A DNA stretch of 34,504 nt from Spirosoma fluviale. GTDB lineage: Bacteria > Bacteroidota > Bacteroidia > Cytophagales > Flexibacteraceae. The DNA lies in contig CAMCXM010000022.1 of the NCBI GenBank assembly GCA_945883425.1, positions 1-34,504 on the forward strand. Reading direction: 5' to 3'. The position numbers and the translations under genes were made by a program. This document shows positions 23,926-30,073 of this stretch, in pieces. The notes beneath the pieces are model-generated. The model worked only from the letters and a program-made list of their open reading frames with translations. It was not told where the DNA came from and did not search any database. Each line of letters begins with the position of its first letter. The stretch's first letter is position 1.

Positions 23926-25830
23926 ATGAGCCAGAGCCATCGTCTTGAAAAGATATCAACCCTCATTTTTGAAACATCTGAAAAAGCGTCCATCGCAGTT
24001 GCACAGGAAATAGCCGATCTCATCCGGCACAAAGCCAAAGAAGGAAAGCCTTGTGTCCTTGGTCTGGCTACCGGTTCGAGTCCAACCCGCGTATATGCCG
24101 AGCTGGTGGCCATGGTGAAAGCCGGTTCCCTCAGTTTTGCCAATGTGCACACCTTCAATCTGGATGAATACTATCCCATGAATCCCGATTCGCTCCAGAG
24201 TTATGTGCGCTTTATGCATGAACATCTGTTCGACCTCATCGACATTCCAAAAAACCAGATCCATATTCCAGACGGAACCCTGCCCAAAGCGGAGGTGGCC
24301 GATTTCTGTCTGGATTACGAAAAGCAGATTCTCGAATTGGGTGGCATCGATTTGCAGGTGCTCGGTATCGGACGGACGGGCCACATTGGTTTCAACGAAC
24401 CGGGTTCGCCTTCCAATTCCATCACCCGGATGATTACCCTCGATGAGGTAACCCGTGTGGATGCCGCCAGTGATTTTTTCGGAGAAGAAAACGTACCGCA
24501 GCGGGCCATCACGATGGGAGTGGGGACAATCCTTCAGGCCAAACGCCTCATCCTGATGGCATGGGGCGAAGGCAAAGCTTCCATCATTCAGAAAGCGGTC
24601 GAAGGTCCGGTGACGGACAAAATCCCGTCCACCTTTTTGCAGGCTCATCAAAATGTGACGGTGTATCTGGACGATGCCTCGTCTGCCGAACTCACCCGCA
24701 TCAAAACGCCCTGGCTGCTGCAATCCTGTGATTGGTCCGACCGGAAACTGGTGCGTAAGGCGGTGGTCTGGCTTTGTCAGAAAGTGCAGAAGCCCATTCT
24801 CAAACTCACCAATAAAGACTATGCCGAACATGGAATGTCGGATCTGGTGACGGAGTTTGGTCCGGCCTACCAGATCAACATCGATATCTTCAACAAACTG
24901 CAGCACACCATCACCGGCTGGCCGGGAGGCAAACCGAATGCCGACGACACCAACCGTCCGGAACGGGCCTCGCCGTTTCCCAAAAAGGTAGTGATTTTTT
25001 CTCCGCATCCGGACGACGATGTGATTTCGATGGGAGGGACCTTCATTCGTCTTGCGGATCAGGGGCACGATGTGCACGTGGCCTACCAGACATCCGGCAA
25101 CATTGCGGTGTTTGATGACGACGCCATCCGATTTGCCGATTTTGCCATGGATTACAACCGGATGATGGGCATGAGCGAGGCGGAATGCCTGGCCGTTTTC
25201 CACCGGATCCGGAACTCCATTCAGAACAAAACCCCGGGACAAATTGATACAGCGGAAGTGCAGGCCATCAAGGGTTTGATCCGTAGGGGAGAAGCCAAAG
25301 CGGGTTGTCGCTATGTGGGCATTCCCGACGCCAATATGCATTTTCTGGACCTTCCGTTTTACGAAACAGGAACGGTAAAAAAGAATCCGATTGGTCCGAA
25401 AGATGTGGAGATCACAGTCGATTTGCTGCAGTCGATCAAGCCTCACCAGATTTATGCGGCCGGCGATTTGTCCGATCCGCATGGCACACACCGGGTTTGT
25501 CTGACCGCCGTTTTTGAAGCGATCGAACAACTGAAAAACGAAGCCTGGATGAAAGACTGCTATGTATGGTTGTATCGTGGTGCCTGGCAGGAATGGGACA
25601 TCGACCAGATCGAAATGGCCGTTCCGCTGAGTCCGGATGAGTTATTCCGGAAACGACGTGCCGTCTTTAAGCACCAGAGTCAGAAGGACAGTGCCATGTT
25701 TCCCGGAGCCGACAAACGGGAATTCTGGCAGCGGGCCGAAGACCGGAACAAGGACACAGCCGACCGGTACAAGCGACTGGGCCTGGCCGATTATGAAGCG
25801 ATCGAGGCGTTTGTGCGGTATCATTTTTGA
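23926..25830 (+). CDS. Glucosamine-6-phosphate deaminase-like protein fused to a LmbE/PIG-L domain
   Basis: The ATG at 23926 starts the family N-terminus; the 186-bp upstream extension looks non-coding. Of 634 residues, about 1-265 are NagB-like: LGLATGSSP (45-53), FNLDEYYPM with Asp80, GIGRTGHIGFNEPG with His153. Residues about 353-634 are a LmbE/PIG-L deacetylase domain with FSPHPDDDVISMGG (HPDD 361-364) and a distal DPHGTHR metal-ligand motif. The NagB part turns glucosamine-6-P into fructose-6-P and ammonia; the LmbE part is a zinc N-deacetylase fold, so the protein may deacetylate and then deaminate an amino sugar. This fusion recurs in Bacteroidota and is usually annotated nagB; the combined activity is inferred. 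Confidence 0.9.
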   Translation: MSQSHRLEKISTLIFETSEKASIAVAQEIADLIRHKAKEGKPCVLGLATGSSPTRVYAELVAMVKAGSLSFANVHTFNLDEYYPMNPDSLQSYVRFMHEHLFDLIDIPKNQIHIPDGTLPKAEVADFCLDYEKQILELGGIDLQVLGIGRTGHIGFNEPGSPSNSITRMITLDEVTRVDAASDFFGEENVPQRAITMGVGTILQAKRLILMAWGEGKASIIQKAVEGPVTDKIPSTFLQAHQNVTVYLDDASSAELTRIKTPWLLQSCDWSDRKLVRKAVVWLCQKVQKPILKLTNKDYAEHGMSDLVTEFGPAYQINIDIFNKLQHTITGWPGGKPNADDTNRPERASPFPKKVVIFSPHPDDDVISMGGTFIRLADQGHDVHVAYQTSGNIAVFDDDAIRFADFAMDYNRMMGMSEAECLAVFHRIRNSIQNKTPGQIDTAEVQAIKGLIRRGEAKAGCRYVGIPDANMHFLDLPFYETGTVKKNPIGPKDVEITVDLLQSIKPHQIYAAGDLSDPHGTHRVCLTAVFEAIEQLKNEAWMKDCYVWLYRGAWQEWDIDQIEMAVPLSPDELFRKRRAVFKHQSQKDSAMFPGADKREFWQRAEDRNKDTADRYKRLGLADYEAIEAFVRYHF

Positions 25831-25888
25831 GGAAAGTCGGATATTTAATCCAATGAAATCAAGCAATATTAGGATAGCAAATCTTGAA

Positions 25889-25930
25889 ATTGTTACGTAT
25901 AATTGTGTCAATATTTTTAAAATATACGTA
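25889..25930 (+). promoter_or_regulatory. Promoter and inverted repeat of the DUF6364/PIN module
   Basis: ATTG (25889-25892), a 19-bp spacer and TATTTTTA (25912-25919) form a near-consensus promoter that predicts a leader of only a few nucleotides. TACGTATA (25894-25901) and TATACGTA (25923-25930) are perfect inverted repeats flanking the -7 box, the second touching the antitoxin ATG. Each contains the palindrome TACGTA, 31 bp apart (about three helical turns), as expected for an antitoxin operator. Confidence 0.55.
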
Positions 25931-26175
25931 TGAATAAAATTAAACTTACAATCAGTATTCGTCCTGATGTGGCATTAGAAGCGAAAGAGTGGGCTAAACG
26001 AAACCACACTTCTATTTCCAGTGCATTTGAATTGTTTCTGAATGAAAAAGTGAAAAACGAAGGTTCAGTTCCGTCGTTTGCCAAGCAATTGCTTGGAATC
26101 GCGAAAGGCAAACTTTCTGATTTGACAGATTCTGAATTGAAAGAACTTTGGATGAATGATCAACTTAAAAAATGA
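25930..26175 (+). CDS. DUF6364-type antitoxin
   Basis: An 81-residue protein with a ribbon-helix-helix-like N-terminus (IKLTISIRPDVALEAKEWAKRNHTSISSAFELFL), probably the DNA-binding part, and an acidic/basic C-terminal tail (DLTDSELKELWMNDQLKK) that should wrap the toxin. DUF6364 proteins are regularly paired with PIN toxins in Bacteroidota. It overlaps the PIN gene by 4 bp (ATGA) and is preceded by a symmetric operator candidate. Its codons are more AT-rich than the upstream fusion gene, which hints at acquisition by transfer. Confidence 0.85.
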   Translation: MNKIKLTISIRPDVALEAKEWAKRNHTSISSAFELFLNEKVKNEGSVPSFAKQLLGIAKGKLSDLTDSELKELWMNDQLKK

Positions 26176-26600
26176 GAGTTTTTTTAGATTCAAATGTTCT
26201 GGTTGATGTGGTTTTGCAAAGGAAAACCGGCAGTTTTGAAGAGGCAATTGTCATCCTAGAAGCCTGCGAGAAAAGAAATCTCGAAGGATATATTTCTCCA
26301 GCTACAATTTACTTATTGGCTTATATTTTGAAGAAATCAGGTCTTAAGGTTGCTGATATTCAAAGTCTTATTGAAAAAATGTTGAAATTTTTAATTGTCT
26401 TACCCATAGGTAATAAGGAGTTCTCCTACTCTTTAACCTTGGATATGGCAGATTTAGAAGATGCTTTTCAACTTAGCAGCGCTTATTTGGAGGCGGGTAT
26501 TCAATATCTGGTTACATCAAATATTAAAGATTTCCCTCGGAAGCATGGCAAGCTTGTCATTATTCATCCTACAGAATTTGTTGATAAATTTATTTCATGA
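26172..26600 (+). CDS. PIN-domain toxin (VapC-like ribonuclease)
   Basis: A 142-residue PIN domain with the acidic catalytic set: Asp6 in VFLDSNVLVDV, Asp94/Glu96/Asp97 in DMADLEDAFQ and Asp120 in TSNIKDF. It should be a Mg-dependent RNase, inhibited by the DUF6364 partner whose stop codon overlaps this start. It ends where a minus-strand gene remnant ends (26590), suggesting the module was inserted next to a damaged gene. Confidence 0.88.
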   Translation: MRVFLDSNVLVDVVLQRKTGSFEEAIVILEACEKRNLEGYISPATIYLLAYILKKSGLKVADIQSLIEKMLKFLIVLPIGNKEFSYSLTLDMADLEDAFQLSSAYLEAGIQYLVTSNIKDFPRKHGKLVIIHPTEFVDKFIS

Positions 26601-26769
26601 TGTAGCCATACTTCGGTTGGACATCTTTTCCCTTTGCAATATCCAAGGCTGGAACGCTCAGATCAAAAAAGTTCAATGATCTGGCTCTTTCAATTTTATT
26701 GACACACTTGGACTTTCCGATGAATATCTGAAATTGGAAAACCGTATCCTGGCCGTCACAAAGTGCGGA
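26590..26769 (-). pseudogene. Possible C-terminal remnant of an unidentified gene
   Basis: The minus strand has a 59-codon open stretch ending with TAA at 26592-26590 and no ATG or GTG until its second-last codon. Its translation looks protein-like, with segments TVFQFQIFIGKSKC, SLNFFDLSVPALDIAKG and DVQPKYGYIMK. It occupies the gap between the PIN toxin and arsC, overlapping the toxin end by 11 bp. No family is recognised. The plus strand is also partly open here, so the coding strand is not certain. Confidence 0.35.
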
Positions 26770-26776
26770 TCAACGG

Positions 26777-27475
26777 TTACATCCGTTTTGCTTCTTTCAT
26801 CACAAACACCATTTCGGTTGCAATCTGGAAGGAGCGTTCATCGTAGGTTTTGGCTTCGTCCGGTGTGTTGTCAGACACTTTCGGGTCTTCATACGGGATG
26901 GCAATGCGGGCTGATGCTCCCGGAATGATGGGGCAGTTTTTGTCGGCTTGCGAGCAGGTCATGATGGCGGCAAAGTCCGAAGCCGGATTGGTTTGATCGT
27001 TGTATTTTTTGGAGAAGCACAAAAAAGGAGTTATGCCGTCCGAACAAGAAACCGCATATCTCGGGTTGGTTCCTTCGGATTTAGATGCATGAAAGCCCGC
27101 TCTTTCCAAAGCCGCAATGGTTCTGGGATTGCAGGCAGTTGCTTCGGTTCCTCCTGAATGTGTTGTAATGTTTTCGATGCCCAGCCATGTAGCAGCGGTT
27201 GCGGCCCAAACCTGACCGAGGTGGCTCCGGCGGCTGTTGTGTGTGCAGATGAAGGTAAGTCGAATGGGTTTTCCGGCTTTCGACTGTGCCGAAATAAAGG
27301 CAGCCAGTTCCAGTAAGTCTTCTTTCCGTTCCGGTGAAATGGAGCCGGCATTCTTGTCCGCTTTTTCCAGATACTGGTTCAAGGCTGGATACAGTTTTGG
27401 TTTGTTGTTTGGTTGGATAAGTGTTTCCAAAGACATGGCAGCACAAAGGAGAATGAGAAATGTAGAATTGATCAT
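26777..27475 (-). CDS. arsC: Arsenate reductase, thioredoxin-coupled LMW-phosphatase type
   Basis: A 232-residue protein starting at ATG 27475. The first 20 residues are hydrophobic (STFLILLCAAM), which may be a signal peptide or a wrongly chosen start. The phosphatase-type domain has the P-loop CTHNSRR (CX5R, Cys77 to Arg83), a distal PYEDPK general-acid motif, and the redox pair CSQADKNCP (Cys174, Cys181). That three-cysteine set matches the S. aureus pI258 ArsC mechanism, so arsenate reduction is favoured over tyrosine phosphatase activity. It is the last gene of the arsR-arsM-arsC cluster, 65 bp after arsM. Confidence 0.85.
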   Translation of the reverse strand: MINSTFLILLCAAMSLETLIQPNNKPKLYPALNQYLEKADKNAGSISPERKEDLLELAAFISAQSKAGKPIRLTFICTHNSRRSHLGQVWAATAATWLGIENITTHSGGTEATACNPRTIAALERAGFHASKSEGTNPRYAVSCSDGITPFLCFSKKYNDQTNPASDFAAIMTCSQADKNCPIIPGASARIAIPYEDPKVSDNTPDEAKTYDERSFQIATEMVFVMKEAKRM

Positions 27476-27540
27476 GTTGTTGTGAAATATAAAAAGAACC
27501 TTCTCCCAAAAACAGTTTTCAGGAGAAGGTAAAATGAATG

Positions 27541-28431
27541 TTAACAGCAACCAGCGTTTGGTGGACAACAGGCTTTTACTTGCTCGGTATCCGCTTCCGG
27601 GTGAAGGGTTTTGATGCCTTCTTTCTCGGCATAGACCGTTACACTGAAAATCCCGGTGGATCCATGAACAAAGGAATCAACGCCTTCTGCATCGAGGTAG
27701 CGTGACAAAATATCGGACGGAATCCGGATGGCTTTTTCCTTTTGAACGGTGATGTTTTTAAAACCCGCTTCTTCAATGAAACGCAGATAGTCTGATTTCT
27801 GAATTGCACCGGAAACGCAGCCGGCATACATTTCAGCATCTTTTTGCAGAGCGTCCGGAAGTTCGCCGACGAGGACCACATCTGAAATACTGAAATGCCC
27901 TCCCGGTTTCAGAACCCGCATGATATCGGCGATGACGGCTTTCTTGTCCGGTACCAGGTTCAGCACACAATTGGATACCACCACATCGGCCACCTCATTT
28001 GAAACCGGCATGTTTTCAATATCACCCAGACGGAATTCCACATTGTTGAATCCCCGGGTTTCGGCGTTTGTCCGGGCCAGTGCGACCATCGCTTCGGTGA
28101 AATCGATGCCGATGACCTTTCCGAAAGCCCCTGTTTCATGGCGGGCGATGAAACAGTCGTTACCCGCTCCGGAACCGAGATCAATGACGGTATCGCCGGG
28201 TTCGATCTTTGCAAACTGGGTTGGCAATCCGCAACCCAACCCGAGGTCGGCATCGGGATTGTAGCCGTCGACCTGCGAATAGTCGTCGGTCATGATGTTG
28301 TAGATGGGGTCGGAGCAGGAAGTGGCTCCGCAGCAGGACGACATGTTGGTTTCTTTGTCCTGAAGGGCGATTTCGCTGTATTTCTCCCGGACCATTTGTT
28401 TGATTTGTTCGGCGGTTTCCATGGTTTTCAT
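27541..28431 (-). CDS. arsM: Arsenite S-adenosylmethionine methyltransferase
   Basis: A 296-residue enzyme that methylates As(III) using SAM. Motif I is DLGSGAGNDCF (84-94) and the post-I acidic strand is VIGIDFTEAM. The three arsenic-binding cysteines expected from algal ArsM are present: Cys67 in GLGCGLP, Cys155 in SNCVLNL and Cys205 in AGCVSGA. Extra cysteine pairs sit at the N-terminus (SSCCGATSC) and at the very C-terminus (ACCPPNAGCC). The ATG at 28431 is chosen; the longer frame to 28527 would run through the operator. It lies 55 bp after arsR with its own operator-like site. Confidence 0.93.
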   Translation of the reverse strand: MKTMETAEQIKQMVREKYSEIALQDKETNMSSCCGATSCSDPIYNIMTDDYSQVDGYNPDADLGLGCGLPTQFAKIEPGDTVIDLGSGAGNDCFIARHETGAFGKVIGIDFTEAMVALARTNAETRGFNNVEFRLGDIENMPVSNEVADVVVSNCVLNLVPDKKAVIADIMRVLKPGGHFSISDVVLVGELPDALQKDAEMYAGCVSGAIQKSDYLRFIEEAGFKNITVQKEKAIRIPSDILSRYLDAEGVDSFVHGSTGIFSVTVYAEKEGIKTLHPEADTEQVKACCPPNAGCC

Positions 28432-28452
28432 TTGAATTGAATAGATTATGTT

Positions 28453-28468
28453 ATTGCAATATTGCGAT
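28453..28468. promoter_or_regulatory. ArsR-type operator upstream of arsM
   Basis: ATTGCAATATTGCGAT is nearly the same 16-bp dyad as the one upstream of arsR (consensus ATYGCAATATTRCGAT), centred on AATATT. It starts 22 bp upstream of the arsM ATG in the short arsR-arsM gap. Confidence 0.65.
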
Positions 28469-28486
28469 GATGAAGTGTAAAAAAAT

Positions 28487-28822
28487 TTAGCAGCAGCCCG
28501 GCTTTTGTGCCGAAGAATACTGATCAAAAACGAAGTTGAAGAGTCCTTTGATTTCAGCCCATTTCACCGGATTGATGCAGTAGCTCATGCTCGTTCCTTC
28601 GATGTTGCCCTGAATGATGCCGATGTCTTTCAGTTCTCTGAGATGTTGAGAAATGGTGGCCTGTGCGAGGCCCAATTCCTGAACCAGATTGCTGTTGATG
28701 CAGGCATTGGCTTTTAATAAGTACTGGAGAATGGCTACTCTGGCCGGATGCGAAAAGGCTTTCGCAAACAGAGACAGCTCATTTTGTTCGGCGGTAAAGA
28801 GATTGCTTTTGGTGACTCCCAT
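28487..28822 (-). CDS. arsR: ArsR/SmtB-family transcriptional repressor
   Basis: A 111-residue winged-helix protein: FSHPARVAILQYLL (23-36), recognition region LVQELGLAQATISQHLRELKDIGII (46-70) and wing GNIEGTSMSYCI. It should repress the ars genes and leave DNA on binding As(III). The classical CVC motif in helix 3 is absent; the cysteines are Cys41, Cys82 and a terminal Cys110-Cys111 pair, so the sensor site differs from that of plasmid ArsR. An operator overlaps its own promoter. Confidence 0.9.
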   Translation of the reverse strand: MGVTKSNLFTAEQNELSLFAKAFSHPARVAILQYLLKANACINSNLVQELGLAQATISQHLRELKDIGIIQGNIEGTSMSYCINPVKWAEIKGLFNFVFDQYSSAQKPGCC

Positions 28823-28828
28823 AATTAT

Positions 28829-28844
28829 ATCGCAATATTACGAT
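28829..28844. promoter_or_regulatory. ArsR-type operator overlapping the arsR promoter
   Basis: ATCGCAATATTACGAT is a 16-bp dyad with one mismatched pair. On the minus strand it contains TAATATTG, a -7-like box, with a TTG 19 bp upstream, so a bound repressor would cover the promoter. The predicted leader is only about 5 nt. Confidence 0.7.
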
Positions 28845-28950
28845 GAATTAGCTTGAAACCAATAAAACTCATAAAAAATAATGGAAATTATCATAAACCG
28901 ACCTTTTCTGAAATCTTACTTTTCATCTTTATAATCACCATCTCCAACCC

Positions 28951-29346
28951 ATGAAAGCATCCTCAATCAACTGGTCCAGAGTTGTATTATTGATTCTGAC
29001 TGCCGGATTATATCAGTGCACTTCGTACAAAGACTGCCAGTATTTTCCACGATCGTTTCGTTCCATTGATGAGGCTGAAATTCGGCTCAACGCCCAGGAA
29101 TGTGAGGCCAGTCTCGACTCACTTTCTATGCCAACTGGGGTAGAAGTCCGCAAAGCGATCTTTTACACCTGCGACAAGTACCTTGGCTATCTGATGATTC
29201 ATTCTTCTGACAAAAAGATGCTATACCGAAATATCCCGTTTCAGTACTGGAAAAACATGACCCGGGCTGCGTCTTTTGAAAAGTATTTTGTGCAGAATGT
29301 GAAGTACAAATTTCCGGTGTATCTGGAGGCAAGACTGTATCCCTAA
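28951..29346 (+). CDS. KTSC-like lipoprotein
   Basis: A 131-residue lipoprotein (hydrophobic 10-20, lipobox LYQC, Cys23). The C-terminal half, from KAIFYTCDKYLGYLMI to MLYRNIPFQYWKNMTRAASFEKYFVQNVKYKFPV, resembles the KTSC domain, whose members end in a Vp..vw..l..A.S.gkyFn pattern. The N-terminal part is unrecognised. It is transcribed away from arsR and ends at a strong terminator, so it is a single-gene unit. The function is unknown. Confidence 0.65.
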   Translation: MKASSINWSRVVLLILTAGLYQCTSYKDCQYFPRSFRSIDEAEIRLNAQECEASLDSLSMPTGVEVRKAIFYTCDKYLGYLMIHSSDKKMLYRNIPFQYWKNMTRAASFEKYFVQNVKYKFPVYLEARLYP

Positions 29347-29369
29347 ATGGGATCCAATCTTGCTAAACA

Positions 29370-29400
29370 AAAAAAGCCCTGCTTCAGGCAGGGCTTTTTT
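29370..29400. terminator. Bidirectional intrinsic terminator
   Basis: A perfect 13-bp stem, AAAAAAGCCCTGC and GCAGGGCTTTTTT, with a 5-nt loop, has T-runs on both strands. It separates the convergent KTSC-like and His-rich lipoprotein genes. Confidence 0.85.
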
Positions 29401-29419
29401 ATTGATGACGGAGTCGATC

Positions 29420-29905
29420 TTATTGATCTTTCTCTGCCGGATTGATGGTAATGTTGAGAACCAAACGGTTGTGCTCTTCTGCGTCGTCATCATGTGCGCC
29501 GCACTTTCCGTCATCTCCGTGGTTTTTACCATGGTGGCCATGGCCATCAGGACGAGGTCCGGAATGTTCCTCCTCCTCATCTTCTGAATCAAAAATAACC
29601 TGATCGGTTCCGGTGTAATCGGTTATCGGGGTATAGGTGTACACCCAGTTTCCGGTAGCCGGATCTTTCACCAGTGTGCTCACGGAAGCGTTTTTGGCAT
29701 CCGTGGAAATGATGGGTGTTTCTTCGGACATATTGTCGGGGAGAATCATCACCAACGTGTGGTTGGCCGAAATCACAGAATCTACCGTGGTGGTTTCCCA
29801 GGAAACGGTATGTGTCGGATGCACATGATCATGTTTGTGGCAGGAACTTAATCCCAAAGCAGCTATTGCAAATGACAGGGCGATGATTCCAATCTTGTTT
29901 TTCAT
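29420..29905 (-). CDS. His-rich lipoprotein with an Ig/cadherin-like domain, probably metal-binding
   Basis: A 161-residue lipoprotein (lipobox SSC, Cys22). Right after the lipid site is HKHDHVHPTH (23-32). Residues 33-106 form a bacterial Ig/cadherin-like domain with the typical YTPITDYTGTDQVIFD closing strands. Before the final strand (LVLNITINP) there is a 40-residue insertion (107-147) rich in Asp, Glu and His, with seven His and one Cys. Both His clusters should bind Zn, Ni, Cu or Co at the cell envelope. This metal role is inferred from composition. The arsenic genes lie nearby but are not co-transcribed. Confidence 0.75.
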   Translation of the reverse strand: MKNKIGIIALSFAIAALGLSSCHKHDHVHPTHTVSWETTTVDSVISANHTLVMILPDNMSEETPIISTDAKNASVSTLVKDPATGNWVYTYTPITDYTGTDQVIFDSEDEEEEHSGPRPDGHGHHGKNHGDDGKCGAHDDDAEEHNRLVLNITINPAEKDQ

Positions 29906-30073
29906 TTTTCGCGTTTTAATTTTTATGTCTAACGGTTGGTCTGGTATAAAAATACAACCCGATTTGGAACAGTGCCCGAAAATCGGTTATTCCGTTGTGA
30001 ACAGAGACTTTTCATCGGTGTTTGTGTACGAATGACAGTCGCAATATACGAAACTTCATTGATCCACAGTCCA

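Noticed and set aside
23956-25530. 524-codon minus-strand ORF opposite the NagB-LmbE gene
   Set aside because: It is fully antisense to a clearly conserved two-domain enzyme; its translation is rich in His, Arg and Gly with no domain, a typical product of codon bias on the other strand.
26677-26928. Plus-strand ORF reading through the gap into the arsC 3' end
   Set aside because: Most of it is antisense to arsC; the part in the gap is no more convincing than the minus-strand remnant.
27920-28440. Plus-strand ORFs opposite arsM
   Set aside because: They mirror the arsM coding sequence and have no signal, motif or start context.
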